Part shown: piece after piece, positions 16,501 through 27,279 of the stretch
How the letters are laid out: each line of letters opens with the position of its first letter
How positions within the stretch are numbered: position 1 is the stretch's first letter
NCBI GenBank assembly: GCA_001460835.1
Contig: CYKH01001759.1
Coordinates: forward strand, 1 to 46,859
Length of the DNA: 46,859 nucleotides
DNA from: Bodo saltans
Taxonomy: Eukaryota > Euglenozoa > Kinetoplastea > Eubodonida > Bodonidae
Direction of reading: 5' to 3'
Program-made: the position numbers and the translations under genes
The notes under the pieces: generated by a model
What the model saw: only the letters and a program-made list of their open reading frames with translations
Databases searched by the model: none
What the model was told of the DNA's origin: nothing

Positions 16501-19500
16501 ACATGCATCGAGTACACTCAAGGCGAGCTCGCTCCAAAGCCAACAGACGATTCACAGGAGTTTATCTTCACGTTTTTCAAGGACATTTGCAATTCTCCAC
16601 AGGTCTACAAGCTTCAAGCAGTAATCAACCGAACTATTCAAACGCATCTCTCATCACTCGCGGCAAACATCAAGCTTCTCCAACGCTACCGCTTCATTTA
16701 CCTTCAAGACAAAAAGATTTCCGTTGAACAGCAAGCGAAAAACAACTACCACTGGATGGACTACGATGCTAAATTTCAGCTTTACCACAACATGATTGTC
16801 GACTTCGACGCTGATGCACATGTTCATGATCTTGGATTCATGAGATGCGATGAAAGCGCATTTTTCAACGAGCTCATTCAACACGTCAAGACATGGATTG
16901 CTCTGGAAGGGCAACAGCTGAACGAGACTGTGCGTCAACGCATGACCAAACGTGATACAAAAATCACGAAGACGACTGATGATTTGAGGCGTCCTTGCGA
17001 CGGAATTGAGGACTTGAAGTTTGTCCTCGAGACAATGGACGATGCGCGAGCTTCAACACTTGACGTAGAGGTTGACATTCGTGAAATTGAATTCATTTAC
17101 GATTCTATCTTGCACTTCGGTGTTGAAGTTAGTGGAGATGACAGGGCACAGGCCTTTGCGTTGCGAGGTAGGTGGGCGTACATCATGCAAGAGATTAACC
17201 AGATCGAAGAATCTCTTACGCCAAAGAAAATATTGTTCCGCGAGCACACCCAAAAGGAAGTGATACAGTTTGGTCAAGAAACAAAGCAAGCGCTGGCCGA
17301 TTACCGTGCTCGTGGCCCTGGTCGCGCAGACATCAATCTTCCGCAAGGCGTCGAACTAAAAAACCAGTGGCGGAATGAAGTGAAGTTCAAGCAAGCTCGC
17401 CGTGATAAGCTCACGAAAGCAGAGAAGTTATTTGGCCTTGATCTCACAACGTACCCACAACTGCAACAGTTGAACGATGAGCTCACACGTGTTGAAACTG
17501 TTTACGAACTTTATGAAGTGTGGGTCGAGATTCTTAAACGTTGGAATCGCAGCTCGTGGAAGGACTTGCTCATTGATGATCTTGAGCGAACAACTGACGA
17601 GAAAGTCAAAGCCGCTAGTAAGCTTGGGCGAACCCACGGCAGCGTCGAGCCTTTCCCTGCTGTTCAACAGCAGATTGTCAACTTCAAGAACTCGATGCCA
17701 CTGCTGAAAACGCTGAAGGAGCCAGCACTAAAAATGCGACATTGGAAGGAACTCATGCGAATCACTGGCCGCGAGTTTTCACTCGAGAACATTACACTCG
17801 ATGATTTGATCGCAATGGAGCTTTACAACTTCAGCGAAAAGATTGACGAAATCAGCAAGGCAGCCAAAGGTGAGCTGGCAGTTGAGAGTACACTTCAGAA
17901 TATCAAAGATTTCTGGGCATCGAAGGAGTTCTCAACCATGCGCTATGCACCGCGGAAGAACGAGCTTCGCTGTCAAGTGCTTGCTGACACATCCGACATT
18001 CAAGAAGCGGTTGACGACAACATCATCAATGTTCAGAATTTGGCAAGTTCAAAGTTTGTTGCGCCGTTCATCGATGATCTCAGGATCTGGGAAAAGAAGC
18101 TCGCCATGATCAACGACGTCATCGCCGTGTGGGTTGTTGTTCAAGTTAAGTGGCAATACCTTGAGTCAATTTTCAAAGGTAGTGAGGATATCGCCAATCA
18201 ACTGCCGAAGGAAGCCAACAAATTCAATGAACTTGACAAGAAATGGATTCGCATCATGAATGAGACAGTATCTGCCTCCAACGTTGACCTGTGCTGCAAC
18301 GTCCCCGATCGCCTCGTCGAGCTTAAATACATTGAGGAGAAGCTTGAGGAGTGCCAGAAAGACCTTGCAAATTATTTGGAGACAAAGCGATGCCTCTTTC
18401 CGCGTTTCTTCTTCATTTCCGATGACGAGCTACTATCAATCCTTGCGTCGAGTGGGGCAAGATCCGTTCAAGATCACATGCTGAAGATGTTCGACAACTG
18501 CGCCTTGCTCATCTTCAAGGGTGATAGTGAAACTATTGAGGGCGTTGACTCACAAGAAACGGAGCGACTCGATTTCGACAATCCCATTAACGCTGAGGGC
18601 CAGGCAGTCGAGAGCTGGCTGAGCCAAGTCTTGATTGAATCCAAATCGACACTCCGCGGAATTCTCAAAGCTGGAGTGTTCTACTATCCAAAGATGGATC
18701 GCCTCGAGTGGGTGCGAAAGTACCATGGAATGATCAACTTGTGCGGTTGCAAAATCTGGTGGACGTTCCAAATCGAGGACGCTTTCGCAAAGGTCAAGAA
18801 GGGAAAGAAAAGCGCTGTGAAGGACCTTTCTGCCAAGCTGTCGAACCAACTCACTGAGCTCGTTAGCGAGATGGACAAAGACCTACCAAAGCTTTACCGC
18901 AAAAAGATTAACACACTCATTATTGTTGATGTCCACGGTCGCGATATCGTTGATCGCTTTGTTCGTGACTCTGTCATGGACGCACGCGAGTTCGACTGGG
19001 AGTCGCAGTTGCGCTTCTACTGGTCCAAGATACCGGACACTTGCACCATCAATCAGTGTACGGGCAATTTCAACTTTGGCTATGAGTACATGGGCCTCAA
19101 CGGACGACTGGTCATCACGCCACTTACAGATCGCTGCTTCATGACGTTGACCCAAGCACTTAACTTCTACCTTGGTGGTGCCCCTGGTGGCCCAGCTGGA
19201 ACTGGTAAAACCGAGTCAGTCAAGGATCTTGCCAAAGCGATGTCAATCCAATGCGTTGTCTTCAACTGTGGCGAGGGCCTTGATTACAAAGCTATGGGTG
19301 CTATCTTTTCTGGTCTTTCGCAAGCTGGATCTTGGGGATGTTTCGATGAGTTCAACCGCATTGAACTTCCTGTACTATCCGTCGTGTCGGAGCAGCTGCG
19401 AAGTATCCAAGCTGCATTGAAGATGCAACAAACTCGTTTCATCTTCGGGGATAAGGAAATTGGTCTCGTCAACACGGTGGGAACGTTCATCACGATGAAT

Positions 19501-22500
19501 CCTGGTTACGCTGGCCGAGTGGAGCTCCCTGACAACTTGAAAGCACTCTTCCGTCCCGTTGTCATGGCAGTGCCTGATATGGAGCTCATCGCAGAGAACA
19601 TGCTTTTCTCTGAAGGGTTCACAACTGCTCGCGAGCTGGCCAAGAAGATGGTGACACTTTACGCCCTTGCTCGTGGGCAGCTGTCCAAGCAGCACCACTA
19701 CGATTGGGGTCTTCGTGCTCTCAAGGCTGTGCTGGTCATGGCGGGACAGCTTAAGCGTGGCAGCCCTGATCTTATTGAGAAATCGGTTCTCATGAGAGCT
19801 CTTCGTGACATGAATGCGCCTAAATTCATTGCAGAAGATGAGCCGCTCTTCAAAGGCCTCATCGGTGATTTATTCCCTGGACTTGATCCGACTCGTGTCC
19901 CCCAGGAGAACCTCACGAAAGCGTGCACTAAGGCAATGCGCGAGAATGGGCTGAAGGTAGATCATCGCCAGATTGACAAGGTTGTGCAGTTGTACGAGAC
20001 GATGCAAACACGTCATACGTCCATGGTGGTTGGTCCCACTGGTGGAGGCAAGTCTGTGGTGATCAACACACTATGTCGCGCACAAGACGAATTGAAGCTT
20101 CCAACGAAGCTCTACGTCGTCAACGCCAAGGCCCAGCCAACGACCGCACTGTACGGTGTCCTCGATCCGATGACTCGCAATTGGACTGACGGTCTCTTCT
20201 CCAATATTTTCCGTCAGATGAACCGTGCAACAGAGGGCAGCGACCGCGAGCGCCGCTATGTTGTCTTCGATGGTGATGTTGATGCTAAATGGGTGGAAGA
20301 CATGAACTCCGTCATGGATGATAACAAGCTTCTGACCTTACCAAACGGCGAACGTATCCGTCTGCAGCCCTTCTGCTCTCTGCTGTTCGAAGTCGGTGAT
20401 CTTCAGTACGCCAGCCCTGCCACCGTTTCTCGAGTTGGTATGGTGTTCCTTGATCCTATCAACCTCGGATGGCAGCCATTCTTGCATTCATGGAAGCACA
20501 AGCGCAACAAGGACGAGGTGGAGACCATGAATGAGCTTATCGACCAGTATGTTCAGCCTCTGATCAACTACATCCTTGACGGCATGGACGAAGATAGCGT
20601 TGTTGTTCCACCGAAACTCATGATTCCCACGACTGACCTAGGAATGGTGCGCCAACTAGCTACGATGATCCAGACCGTTATCACAGCGAAAATGACAACA
20701 CCTGAGCCCAAAGCACTGCAATGCATCTTCTTGTTCTGCTGTGTTTGGAGCTTTGGTGCACTCGTTGCCACTGAGAAGGACCGCGAGCGGTTTGACAAAT
20801 TCTTGAAGAAGATCTGTGGTTGGTCCTTGCAGGATGTTGGTGAGAATTGGCTGAGCCGCTTCGTTGGGGCTGGCTCTCTCCCTGAGCGCAAGACGATGTA
20901 CGACTACTTCTTCGACATTTCAGATGGCCGATGGAAGCCTTGGAATATCCTCGCATCTCCCTTTACACGCCCGATGGACGGCAAGTTCAGCTCCATTTTG
21001 GTTTCTACTGTCGACACTGAGCGTGGTATGTGGCTCCTCAACAAGATTGTGGGTAACCGCACCCCTGTCCTGTTTATTGGTGAGAGTGGTACCGCGAAAA
21101 CGGTAACCATTCAAGCCTTCCTCCGCAATCTTAAGAATCGCCCTGCTCAAGAATCCGATGATGAGGTGGAGCTTGAGGCAATGCTTCTCGAGATGAATTT
21201 CAGCTCTCGAACCACTAGTCTCGATGCTCAGCGTACATTGGAGGACAATATTGAGAAGCGAACCAACACGATTCTAGGCCCCCCTGCGAAGAAGCGCCTC
21301 CTTGTGTTTGTCGACGATATTAACATGCCGAAGGTCGATCTTTATGGCACCCAGCAGCCAATTGCCTTCCTCAAGCTACTGGTTGAGCGTGGCGGCTGGT
21401 ACGATCGATCAGATCTTATTTTCAAGCACGTCAAAGACACACAATTCCTCGCTGCGATGGCCCCACCTGGTGGTGGCCGCAATGCGCTTGACCCTCGCTT
21501 TGTTGCGCTGTTTACAGTGTTCAACGTCACGTTCCCGTCGGAGGAGTCGCTCCACACGATTTACAACCAGATCTTGAAAGACATGTATGACAGAATTTCG
21601 CCTGATGTCGCGGACCTGTCGTCGAAGATTACATCGATGACGCTTGACCTGTACAAGGCCATTGTTGTCGCACTTCCTGCGACACCTGCCAAGTTCCACT
21701 ACATCTTCAACTTACGCGACTTGTCGCGTGTGTACGAGGGATTATGCCGCGCGACAAGCGACAAATTCAGCAAGACTGAAGAGATTGTGCGCTTGTGGAG
21801 GAACGAAGTCACACGAGTGTTTGTCGATCGCATGCCCGATGACAATGACAAGAAGTTCGTGAATGATTCAATTCAAAAGCAGATTTCGGATAACTTCCCC
21901 AGCACGCTTGAATATTCCATGCAGGAGCCGATGCTGTTCGGCGACTTCGGTGATTTCGAGCCGGATAGTGACAAGGTTCGCCTGCGTCTTTACGAGGACT
22001 TTGGCCCTGAGTTCGGCCGAGTGCGTGGGCTTGTAGAGCTGATCCTCGAAGAGCTGAATACCCCAGTCATGAAACTGGACCTTGTCATGTTCGACATGGC
22101 CCTCGAGCATTTGATGCGTGTGAACCGCGTTCTTTCAACCTCTCGTGGACACTGCCTTCTTGTCGGTGTTGGTGGTAGCGGCAAACAGTCGCTGACGAAA
22201 CTGAGTGCGGCCATTTGCCAGATGTCCGTCTTCGAAATTGTGTTGTCGCGTGGCTACGGTGAAGATTTGTTCCGCGAGGACCTGAAAAAACTGTTCACTA
22301 AGATTGGTGTGGACCGCGAGAAGGTTGTCTTCTTGTTCACGGATAGCCACGTGAAACAGGAAGGCTTCTTGGAGCTGATCAACAACATGCTCGCCTCTGG
22401 TATGGTTCCTGCCTTGTTCCCTGAAGAGGAGAAAGAACCACTTTACTCCAGTGTTATGGAGGAAGTCATTGCCGCTGGACTGCCACCCTCGAAGGACAAT

Positions 22501-25500
22501 AAGTGGACTGCGTTCGTGTCTCGTTGTCGTGACAACCTACACGTCGTGCTCTCCATGTCTCCATCTGGTGAAGCCCTGCGTACCCGCTGCCGTAACTTCC
22601 CTAGTTTGATCAACAACACCACGATTGACTGGTTTATGAAGTGGCCGGAGCAGGCCCTAAAGGCCGTTTCAGCCAAGATCCTTGCTTCTGAGAGTCTCCC
22701 TGACTACCTCCGTGAGGTGATCACCGATCATGCCGTGCACGTCCACGTCACGTCAGATAATCTGTCTCTGAAGTATCAGTCACAACTGAAGCGCTACAAC
22801 TACGTCACTCCAAAGAACTTCCTTGGCTTCCTTGCCAACTACTCAAAACTTCTCATCCAGAAGCGTGAGGAAATTGACGATGTCGTGGAAAAGTTCAGCA
22901 TTGGTCTCGAGAAGCTACAGAAAGCCCAGGATGATGTCACCATCCTGCAACAGGAACTCGCTGAGAAGGAAGTGACCCTGCGCGAGAAGACTGCTGTCAA
23001 TGAGGCAACCATGCGAGAAATCAAGGATGCCAAAGGTAAAGCAGATAAGCGAAAAGAAGAAGCAATGGCGATGGAGGTACAACTAAGCGTTCAGAGCGTC
23101 GAAATTGAACGAGAGAGCGCCGAGGCTGCTTCTGTCCTCGCTGTCGCTATGCCCGCCCTTGACCAAGCTATGGAGTCCGTCAAACAACTAGACTCTCGTT
23201 CTATCACTGAGCTGAAGTCATTCGCTAACCCGTCTCAAAACGTTGTCGCCGTGGTAAGAATGGTGTGCATCGTGAAGGGCGTGGCAAATCCGTCCTGGGA
23301 GGCAGGTAAGGCCATGATGGGCCAAAGTGACTTCATCGGCTCGTTGATTGACATCAACAAGCTTGCCCCAACTCTCACTCAAGGCAAGATGAACGACGTG
23401 GCCAAGGTCTTGAAGGAGTTCCCTGTGAATTCGACTGATCTCAAAAAAAGTAGTCTTGCCGCCTCGGGGCTCATGTTGTGGGTCGAAGCGATGCGCACGT
23501 ACTGGGATACTGCTAAAGAGGTGCTGCCAAAGCAAGCCCGTGTGAAGGAGCTAGAGGCGCAAAAAGCTCATGCCGAAAAGCAACTTGCTCACTACCGTGA
23601 TGAAGTCGAGCAGCTCACGTTAAGCTTGCAACGCCTTGATGAGCAGCTTGAGGCTGGTATGACTGAGGCGCGACAACTCGAAGCTGAGAAGGCGCTGATG
23701 GAGAAGCGTCTGCGCGCAGCCACAAAACTTCTTGATGGCTTCGGAAGCGAGCGTGGTCGTTGGACTGATGAAAAGAAGAACCTTGGAGATGCTCGCACTC
23801 GATTGGTCGGTGACTGCCTTGAAGGCGCAGCATTTCTGTCGTACCTGGGAGCTTTCACTTTCCAATTCCGCCACGACGCCCTGAACGACTACTGGCTGCC
23901 AGACCTCATCGAGAAGCAGGTTCCTCTGACGGAGCCCTTCAATATTCAAGCTCTACTTACCAATGAAGTCGCCGTTTCTCAATGGGCAAGCAATGGTCTT
24001 CCTTCCGACGAACTTTCGATTCAGAACGGTATCCTTACATCCCTCAGCACCCAAGCCCTCGGTAAAGGAAAGCGTGCTGGCAAGGTTCGATTCCCACTGT
24101 GCATTGACCCCCAGATGCAAGCTGTCACTTGGATCAAGCGTATGCACTCCGAGAACTCACGTTTCGAAGTTGCGTCCTTTGCTGACCACGATTTCCTCAA
24201 GCGCCTCGAGTTCGCGATTCAATACGGAAACCCATTCTTGTTCGAGAATGTTGATGAGTTCATTGATCCCATTATTGACGCAGTGCTGGACCCGCAGTTC
24301 CGTGACGATAGTGGTCAACGAATGATTCGCCTTGGTGACAAAGAAATTGCCTGGGATGAAAACTTCAAGTTATACTTGTGCACCAAACTTGCCAACCCCA
24401 ACTACACGGCGGAGGTGTTTGGAAAGACGATGGTGATCAATTATGGTGTCACACAAGACGGTCTTGAGTCGCAGCTTCTTAACTTCGTCGTTGCTAGTGA
24501 GCGCAGCGACCTTCAGCGCCAGAGCGAGGAGCTTGTACAAACGATGGCAGAGAACAAAGCACAGTTGAAGCAGCTTGAGGATTCTTTGATCAGAGAACTC
24601 ACGCTTGCCACTGGTAACATCCTAGATAACGACGAGCTCATTGAGACTCTTGAGAACACGAAGAACAGTGCGACCGAAGTTGGTATGAAACTTGCCCAAG
24701 CGAAGGAGACTGCTCGCATCACAGATATCTCCCGTCAAGAGTACCGACCTGCTGCCAAGCGTGGTGCTGCACTGTACTTCATCATTTCTCAGCTCGCCGC
24801 AATCAATTCAATGTACGAGTACTCACTCTCGGCTTTCCTGCACGATGTGTTCGGATTTTCAATCACCAAGTCGGAGCCTTCTTTCGAAATTAGCACCCGA
24901 CTGATGAACATTATCAATGCCGTCACATACAATTTGTACTGCTATGTCTGCATGGGTATCTTTGAGAAGCACAAGCTGATGCTTTCATTCCAAATTGGCG
25001 TGCGCCTGCTCACGCAAGAAGGACGATTAGACCCCCTTGAGCTTGAGTTTTTCTTGCGCGGTTGTGTCCTTGCCGCTAAAGACTTCCCCGCCAACCCAGG
25101 ACCATGGCTTACTGAGCGCCAGTGGAATGATATTTGCAAGCTAGCACGAACCATCGACGTGTTTGCAAAGCTGACTGACGATGTTATTCGAAATCCTGAT
25201 CAATGGCGTCAGTGGATGGCCCTCGATCGACCGGAGGACGTCAACGTCGTTCTCCCGTGTGGCTATGGCGAGCGAATCTCTGTGTTCCAGCGTCTTTGCC
25301 TTCTCAGGTGCTTCCGTTCGGATCGTGTGTACATCGCCGCGGCTCATTTCGTGAGCACTTGCGATCTGCTCGGTGAGAGATTCGTCGTCCCGCCGATTTT
25401 GAAGTACAAGGATGTATTTGACAAGAGCTCGAGCCTTTCACCAATTGTCTGTGTTGTGTCCCCTGGTGCGAACCCCACAGATGAAATTGTCAAGCTTGCT

Positions 25501-27279
25501 GAGAAGGAGGTTGGGCTTGCGAAGCTTCGCTCGATTTCCCTTGGCCAGGGTCAGGGCGAAGAGGCCATGAAGATGGTGGAACTTGGTGCTGTCCGTGGTC
25601 ACTGGGTGCTTCTCCAAAACTGCCACTTGCTCATCAAATGGATGAAGGACTTGGAGAAGGTTATCGAGAAGCGCGACCAGAATCCCCCTCATCAAGAGTT
25701 CCGTCTATGGCTGACAACTGAGCCTTCTGAGGACTTCCCCATGGGTATCTTGCAACGTTCGCTGAAGGTCGTGAATGAACCGCCGAACGGACTGAAGATG
25801 AATATGAAGAACACCCTTTCAAAGGTGAGCGAGGAGCAGCTGGAGGCCTGCCCGCACGGAGCATTCCGTCCACTGGTCTACACCCTTGCATTCTTCCACG
25901 CCGTCGTGCAAGAGCGCCGGAAGTATGGTAAGATCGGTTGGAACGTCGTCTACGATTTCAACGAGACAGACTTCACCATCTCGATGCGCCTCACGGACAC
26001 GTACCTTGCCAAAGCCCAGCGTAACGGTGATCCGATCCCATGGCAGACGATCCGCTACCTTGTTGGAGAGGCTATGTACGGTGGTCGTGTCACTGACGCC
26101 GTCGACCGACGCATTGTGAACGCTTACCTCGATGAGTACATGGGCGACTTCCTGTTCGACACTTTCCAGCCCTTCCACTTCTTCGTGAACGACCAAGTTG
26201 ATTATTGCCTGCCCCCTGGAAGCACAGACCTAACGAAGCCGATCCCGCTGATTGCCATGCAGGCACACGTCGATGAAATGCCGATGGACAACGCCCCCGA
26301 TGTCTTCGGTCTGCACCCAAATGCCGAAACCGGCTACTTGCGAACTGCGGCAGAAACGATGTGGGCGAACCTCCTTGAGCTGATGCCACGCTCTGGCGGT
26401 GAGATAGCTGGTGGCGAGTCCCGTGAGAGTCTCCTCACGAAACTGTCAGCGGAAATTCTTGCTCAAGTTCCCCCACCGTTTGACCGAAAAGCTATCATGC
26501 GCGCCGAGAAAGAAAAGGCTCGCCAGCAGAAGCAAGAGAACTTGATGCCCACCCAAGTCGTACTCATGCAAGAGATCGAGCGCTGGAACAGCCTCGTGAA
26601 TCTGATGGTGTCCAGCCTGAAGGACCTCCAGAAGGCTCTCGCTGGTATCATCGGTATGAGCGCGGATCTTGACGATCTTGCCTCCGCCCTCAATAACGGT
26701 CAGCTTCCAGCGAAGTGGCGGAAGCTAGCACCCTCAACTCGCAAGAACCTTGGCCGGTGGCTCGCTCACTTCCAACGCCGTTACCAGCTCTACAAGGTTT
26801 GGATTGAGGAGGGCGAGCCGAAGTGCATGTGGCTCTCGGGACTGATGATCCCTGAGTCCTACATTTCTGCGCTCGTTCAGATTACTTGCCGCAAGTACGT
26901 GTGGCCGCTGGACCGCTCTACCATCTTCACCACCGTCACGCAATTCGCGAGTGCCGCCGACGTGAAGGACCGCCCCAAGGATGGAGCGTACGTTCACGGC
27001 TTGTATCTTGAAGGTGCACGCTGGGATTCAACCAAGGGTCATTTGATTCACCAAGAAAAGAAACAGCTCATCACTGAAATGCCAGTGATGCAAATCATCC
27101 CAACTGAGACTTCGAAGCTGAAGCTTGTTGGCACTCTCCGCACTCCAGTTTACGTCACCAGCGACCGTAGAAATGCTGCTGGTGTCGGCTTGGTGTTCGA
27201 GGCAGACTTGAAGTCTGTTCACCACCAATCGCACTGGATCTTGGAGTCCGTTGCGCTGTGCCTGAACTCTGACGATTAG
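13549..27279 (+). CDS. DNAH10: Axonemal inner-arm dynein heavy chain, DNAH10 type (I1/f dynein)
   Basis: A 4576-aa uninterrupted dynein heavy chain, the usual length for DNAH10. Order: N-terminal stem, linker (from about residue 1390, RHWKELMRITGREF), AAA1 with GPAGTGKT (about 1881) and CFDEFNR, AAA2 GPTGGGKS (about 2162), AAA3 GESGTAKT (about 2511), AAA4 GVGGSGKQ (about 2873), coiled-coil stalk CC1 (about 3105-3200), microtubule-binding domain (about 3220-3320, starting ELKSFANP), CC2 (about 3325-3390), AAA5-AAA6 and a C-terminal domain ending WILESVALCLN. The AAA2 context YETMQTRHTSMVVGPTGGGKS and FFISDDELLSIL plus QDHMLKMFDN in the linker match DNAH10 rather than outer-arm (DNAH5/9) or cytoplasmic chains as I recall them. 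It would power flagellar bending as one of the two I1 heavy chains. All four P-loops keep the GxxxxGK[ST] or close form. Confidence 0.9.
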   Translation: MSKDPRLEWLGAAIKRCLKWVDDVSIKELLDRDGVIGNLMTVFEGDLSKSSVIIITASEDDTFEVDENVGEGDDRVEKVRHQRLQLVTTFVSNSNVSGSQGGGQIRCLFATKVVTTPVLEEDAQGWEDPDCAINHAFEVISMLAPSLPSFHAMISFAFQPFIEDSNATGEGVAGTRQLQQEVVNWVKRLNQHVAGFIGQVCAERKLPMPSNPIPIGDSDADIKAAASNDDIIKDIDTTVAMWHAEISSALAQEPQKEGPLGEIEYWKEKYSALSALYEQINQPKVKIILKVAAEAECNAWHSISGTITLLFRQYAEAKDNVKFLSTLERHFRTIHGVTPEGGTLQPITDTMSSMMMAIRMVWIISRYYCTEEKMIGLLEKIANLIAQKVSQHIDFRTILNQTPVEAKRKIKEGQQALMKWKSAYTHVQEEINQSEREQHWVFDTKRLFDTTDYMTERCTELLEIVNVIEYYNTVLGSQLKAVLTDTAGIEKILKDVEKLKKPIETLTFDPFERKAIHNWQVMYSNFNSSVSTLDQQVSQFIQRIFDDELRSAESAFELLQSFKNMHSRGGGDVLDINQLMSSKADKILSQYLNEVHRVQSIFLANCENPPLTKNQPPIAGSIHWSSSLYQRLKKPIVRFQEEDMLYSAVGKQVKSKYVEVARMMKDYATVRFEKWKDDVKGTTDSFLKMKILRKEGDEMYVVNFNTSLFETIKEAKYLDRLGFEIPQEALNVTLQDEAYHNYVENLKSMLISFNYELSLVDGPEKLILAKNIKDLKDALEPGFTELNWISLGISEFVVNCNKAITEFRNLSREVRKSADHIQTQVVNKIAATQLVPDLSDFATFGELPELQSVVDAIERHRVEKIDACVRAYATVKPLLTKIESQIVGSHDGKCTLLESYYAHWERRIWKALQKMVVTSLNRFASLLGYQAKGKKARPPLFKVTVVLTSEPTYSPQHQEITNAFHKIQTGIIETTKQFVRWMRGTCIEYTQGELAPKPTDDSQEFIFTFFKDICNSPQVYKLQAVINRTIQTHLSSLAANIKLLQRYRFIYLQDKKISVEQQAKNNYHWMDYDAKFQLYHNMIVDFDADAHVHDLGFMRCDESAFFNELIQHVKTWIALEGQQLNETVRQRMTKRDTKITKTTDDLRRPCDGIEDLKFVLETMDDARASTLDVEVDIREIEFIYDSILHFGVEVSGDDRAQAFALRGRWAYIMQEINQIEESLTPKKILFREHTQKEVIQFGQETKQALADYRARGPGRADINLPQGVELKNQWRNEVKFKQARRDKLTKAEKLFGLDLTTYPQLQQLNDELTRVETVYELYEVWVEILKRWNRSSWKDLLIDDLERTTDEKVKAASKLGRTHGSVEPFPAVQQQIVNFKNSMPLLKTLKEPALKMRHWKELMRITGREFSLENITLDDLIAMELYNFSEKIDEISKAAKGELAVESTLQNIKDFWASKEFSTMRYAPRKNELRCQVLADTSDIQEAVDDNIINVQNLASSKFVAPFIDDLRIWEKKLAMINDVIAVWVVVQVKWQYLESIFKGSEDIANQLPKEANKFNELDKKWIRIMNETVSASNVDLCCNVPDRLVELKYIEEKLEECQKDLANYLETKRCLFPRFFFISDDELLSILASSGARSVQDHMLKMFDNCALLIFKGDSETIEGVDSQETERLDFDNPINAEGQAVESWLSQVLIESKSTLRGILKAGVFYYPKMDRLEWVRKYHGMINLCGCKIWWTFQIEDAFAKVKKGKKSAVKDLSAKLSNQLTELVSEMDKDLPKLYRKKINTLIIVDVHGRDIVDRFVRDSVMDAREFDWESQLRFYWSKIPDTCTINQCTGNFNFGYEYMGLNGRLVITPLTDRCFMTLTQALNFYLGGAPGGPAGTGKTESVKDLAKAMSIQCVVFNCGEGLDYKAMGAIFSGLSQAGSWGCFDEFNRIELPVLSVVSEQLRSIQAALKMQQTRFIFGDKEIGLVNTVGTFITMNPGYAGRVELPDNLKALFRPVVMAVPDMELIAENMLFSEGFTTARELAKKMVTLYALARGQLSKQHHYDWGLRALKAVLVMAGQLKRGSPDLIEKSVLMRALRDMNAPKFIAEDEPLFKGLIGDLFPGLDPTRVPQENLTKACTKAMRENGLKVDHRQIDKVVQLYETMQTRHTSMVVGPTGGGKSVVINTLCRAQDELKLPTKLYVVNAKAQPTTALYGVLDPMTRNWTDGLFSNIFRQMNRATEGSDRERRYVVFDGDVDAKWVEDMNSVMDDNKLLTLPNGERIRLQPFCSLLFEVGDLQYASPATVSRVGMVFLDPINLGWQPFLHSWKHKRNKDEVETMNELIDQYVQPLINYILDGMDEDSVVVPPKLMIPTTDLGMVRQLATMIQTVITAKMTTPEPKALQCIFLFCCVWSFGALVATEKDRERFDKFLKKICGWSLQDVGENWLSRFVGAGSLPERKTMYDYFFDISDGRWKPWNILASPFTRPMDGKFSSILVSTVDTERGMWLLNKIVGNRTPVLFIGESGTAKTVTIQAFLRNLKNRPAQESDDEVELEAMLLEMNFSSRTTSLDAQRTLEDNIEKRTNTILGPPAKKRLLVFVDDINMPKVDLYGTQQPIAFLKLLVERGGWYDRSDLIFKHVKDTQFLAAMAPPGGGRNALDPRFVALFTVFNVTFPSEESLHTIYNQILKDMYDRISPDVADLSSKITSMTLDLYKAIVVALPATPAKFHYIFNLRDLSRVYEGLCRATSDKFSKTEEIVRLWRNEVTRVFVDRMPDDNDKKFVNDSIQKQISDNFPSTLEYSMQEPMLFGDFGDFEPDSDKVRLRLYEDFGPEFGRVRGLVELILEELNTPVMKLDLVMFDMALEHLMRVNRVLSTSRGHCLLVGVGGSGKQSLTKLSAAICQMSVFEIVLSRGYGEDLFREDLKKLFTKIGVDREKVVFLFTDSHVKQEGFLELINNMLASGMVPALFPEEEKEPLYSSVMEEVIAAGLPPSKDNKWTAFVSRCRDNLHVVLSMSPSGEALRTRCRNFPSLINNTTIDWFMKWPEQALKAVSAKILASESLPDYLREVITDHAVHVHVTSDNLSLKYQSQLKRYNYVTPKNFLGFLANYSKLLIQKREEIDDVVEKFSIGLEKLQKAQDDVTILQQELAEKEVTLREKTAVNEATMREIKDAKGKADKRKEEAMAMEVQLSVQSVEIERESAEAASVLAVAMPALDQAMESVKQLDSRSITELKSFANPSQNVVAVVRMVCIVKGVANPSWEAGKAMMGQSDFIGSLIDINKLAPTLTQGKMNDVAKVLKEFPVNSTDLKKSSLAASGLMLWVEAMRTYWDTAKEVLPKQARVKELEAQKAHAEKQLAHYRDEVEQLTLSLQRLDEQLEAGMTEARQLEAEKALMEKRLRAATKLLDGFGSERGRWTDEKKNLGDARTRLVGDCLEGAAFLSYLGAFTFQFRHDALNDYWLPDLIEKQVPLTEPFNIQALLTNEVAVSQWASNGLPSDELSIQNGILTSLSTQALGKGKRAGKVRFPLCIDPQMQAVTWIKRMHSENSRFEVASFADHDFLKRLEFAIQYGNPFLFENVDEFIDPIIDAVLDPQFRDDSGQRMIRLGDKEIAWDENFKLYLCTKLANPNYTAEVFGKTMVINYGVTQDGLESQLLNFVVASERSDLQRQSEELVQTMAENKAQLKQLEDSLIRELTLATGNILDNDELIETLENTKNSATEVGMKLAQAKETARITDISRQEYRPAAKRGAALYFIISQLAAINSMYEYSLSAFLHDVFGFSITKSEPSFEISTRLMNIINAVTYNLYCYVCMGIFEKHKLMLSFQIGVRLLTQEGRLDPLELEFFLRGCVLAAKDFPANPGPWLTERQWNDICKLARTIDVFAKLTDDVIRNPDQWRQWMALDRPEDVNVVLPCGYGERISVFQRLCLLRCFRSDRVYIAAAHFVSTCDLLGERFVVPPILKYKDVFDKSSSLSPIVCVVSPGANPTDEIVKLAEKEVGLAKLRSISLGQGQGEEAMKMVELGAVRGHWVLLQNCHLLIKWMKDLEKVIEKRDQNPPHQEFRLWLTTEPSEDFPMGILQRSLKVVNEPPNGLKMNMKNTLSKVSEEQLEACPHGAFRPLVYTLAFFHAVVQERRKYGKIGWNVVYDFNETDFTISMRLTDTYLAKAQRNGDPIPWQTIRYLVGEAMYGGRVTDAVDRRIVNAYLDEYMGDFLFDTFQPFHFFVNDQVDYCLPPGSTDLTKPIPLIAMQAHVDEMPMDNAPDVFGLHPNAETGYLRTAAETMWANLLELMPRSGGEIAGGESRESLLTKLSAEILAQVPPPFDRKAIMRAEKEKARQQKQENLMPTQVVLMQEIERWNSLVNLMVSSLKDLQKALAGIIGMSADLDDLASALNNGQLPAKWRKLAPSTRKNLGRWLAHFQRRYQLYKVWIEEGEPKCMWLSGLMIPESYISALVQITCRKYVWPLDRSTIFTTVTQFASAADVKDRPKDGAYVHGLYLEGARWDSTKGHLIHQEKKQLITEMPVMQIIPTETSKLKLVGTLRTPVYVTSDRRNAAGVGLVFEADLKSVHHQSHWILESVALCLNSDD

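Noticed and set aside
13549-27279. Outer-arm or cytoplasmic dynein assignment
   Set aside because: The AAA2 context (RHTSMVVGPTGGGKS) and linker motifs fit the DNAH10 type better as far as I recall; overall length alone does not separate them.
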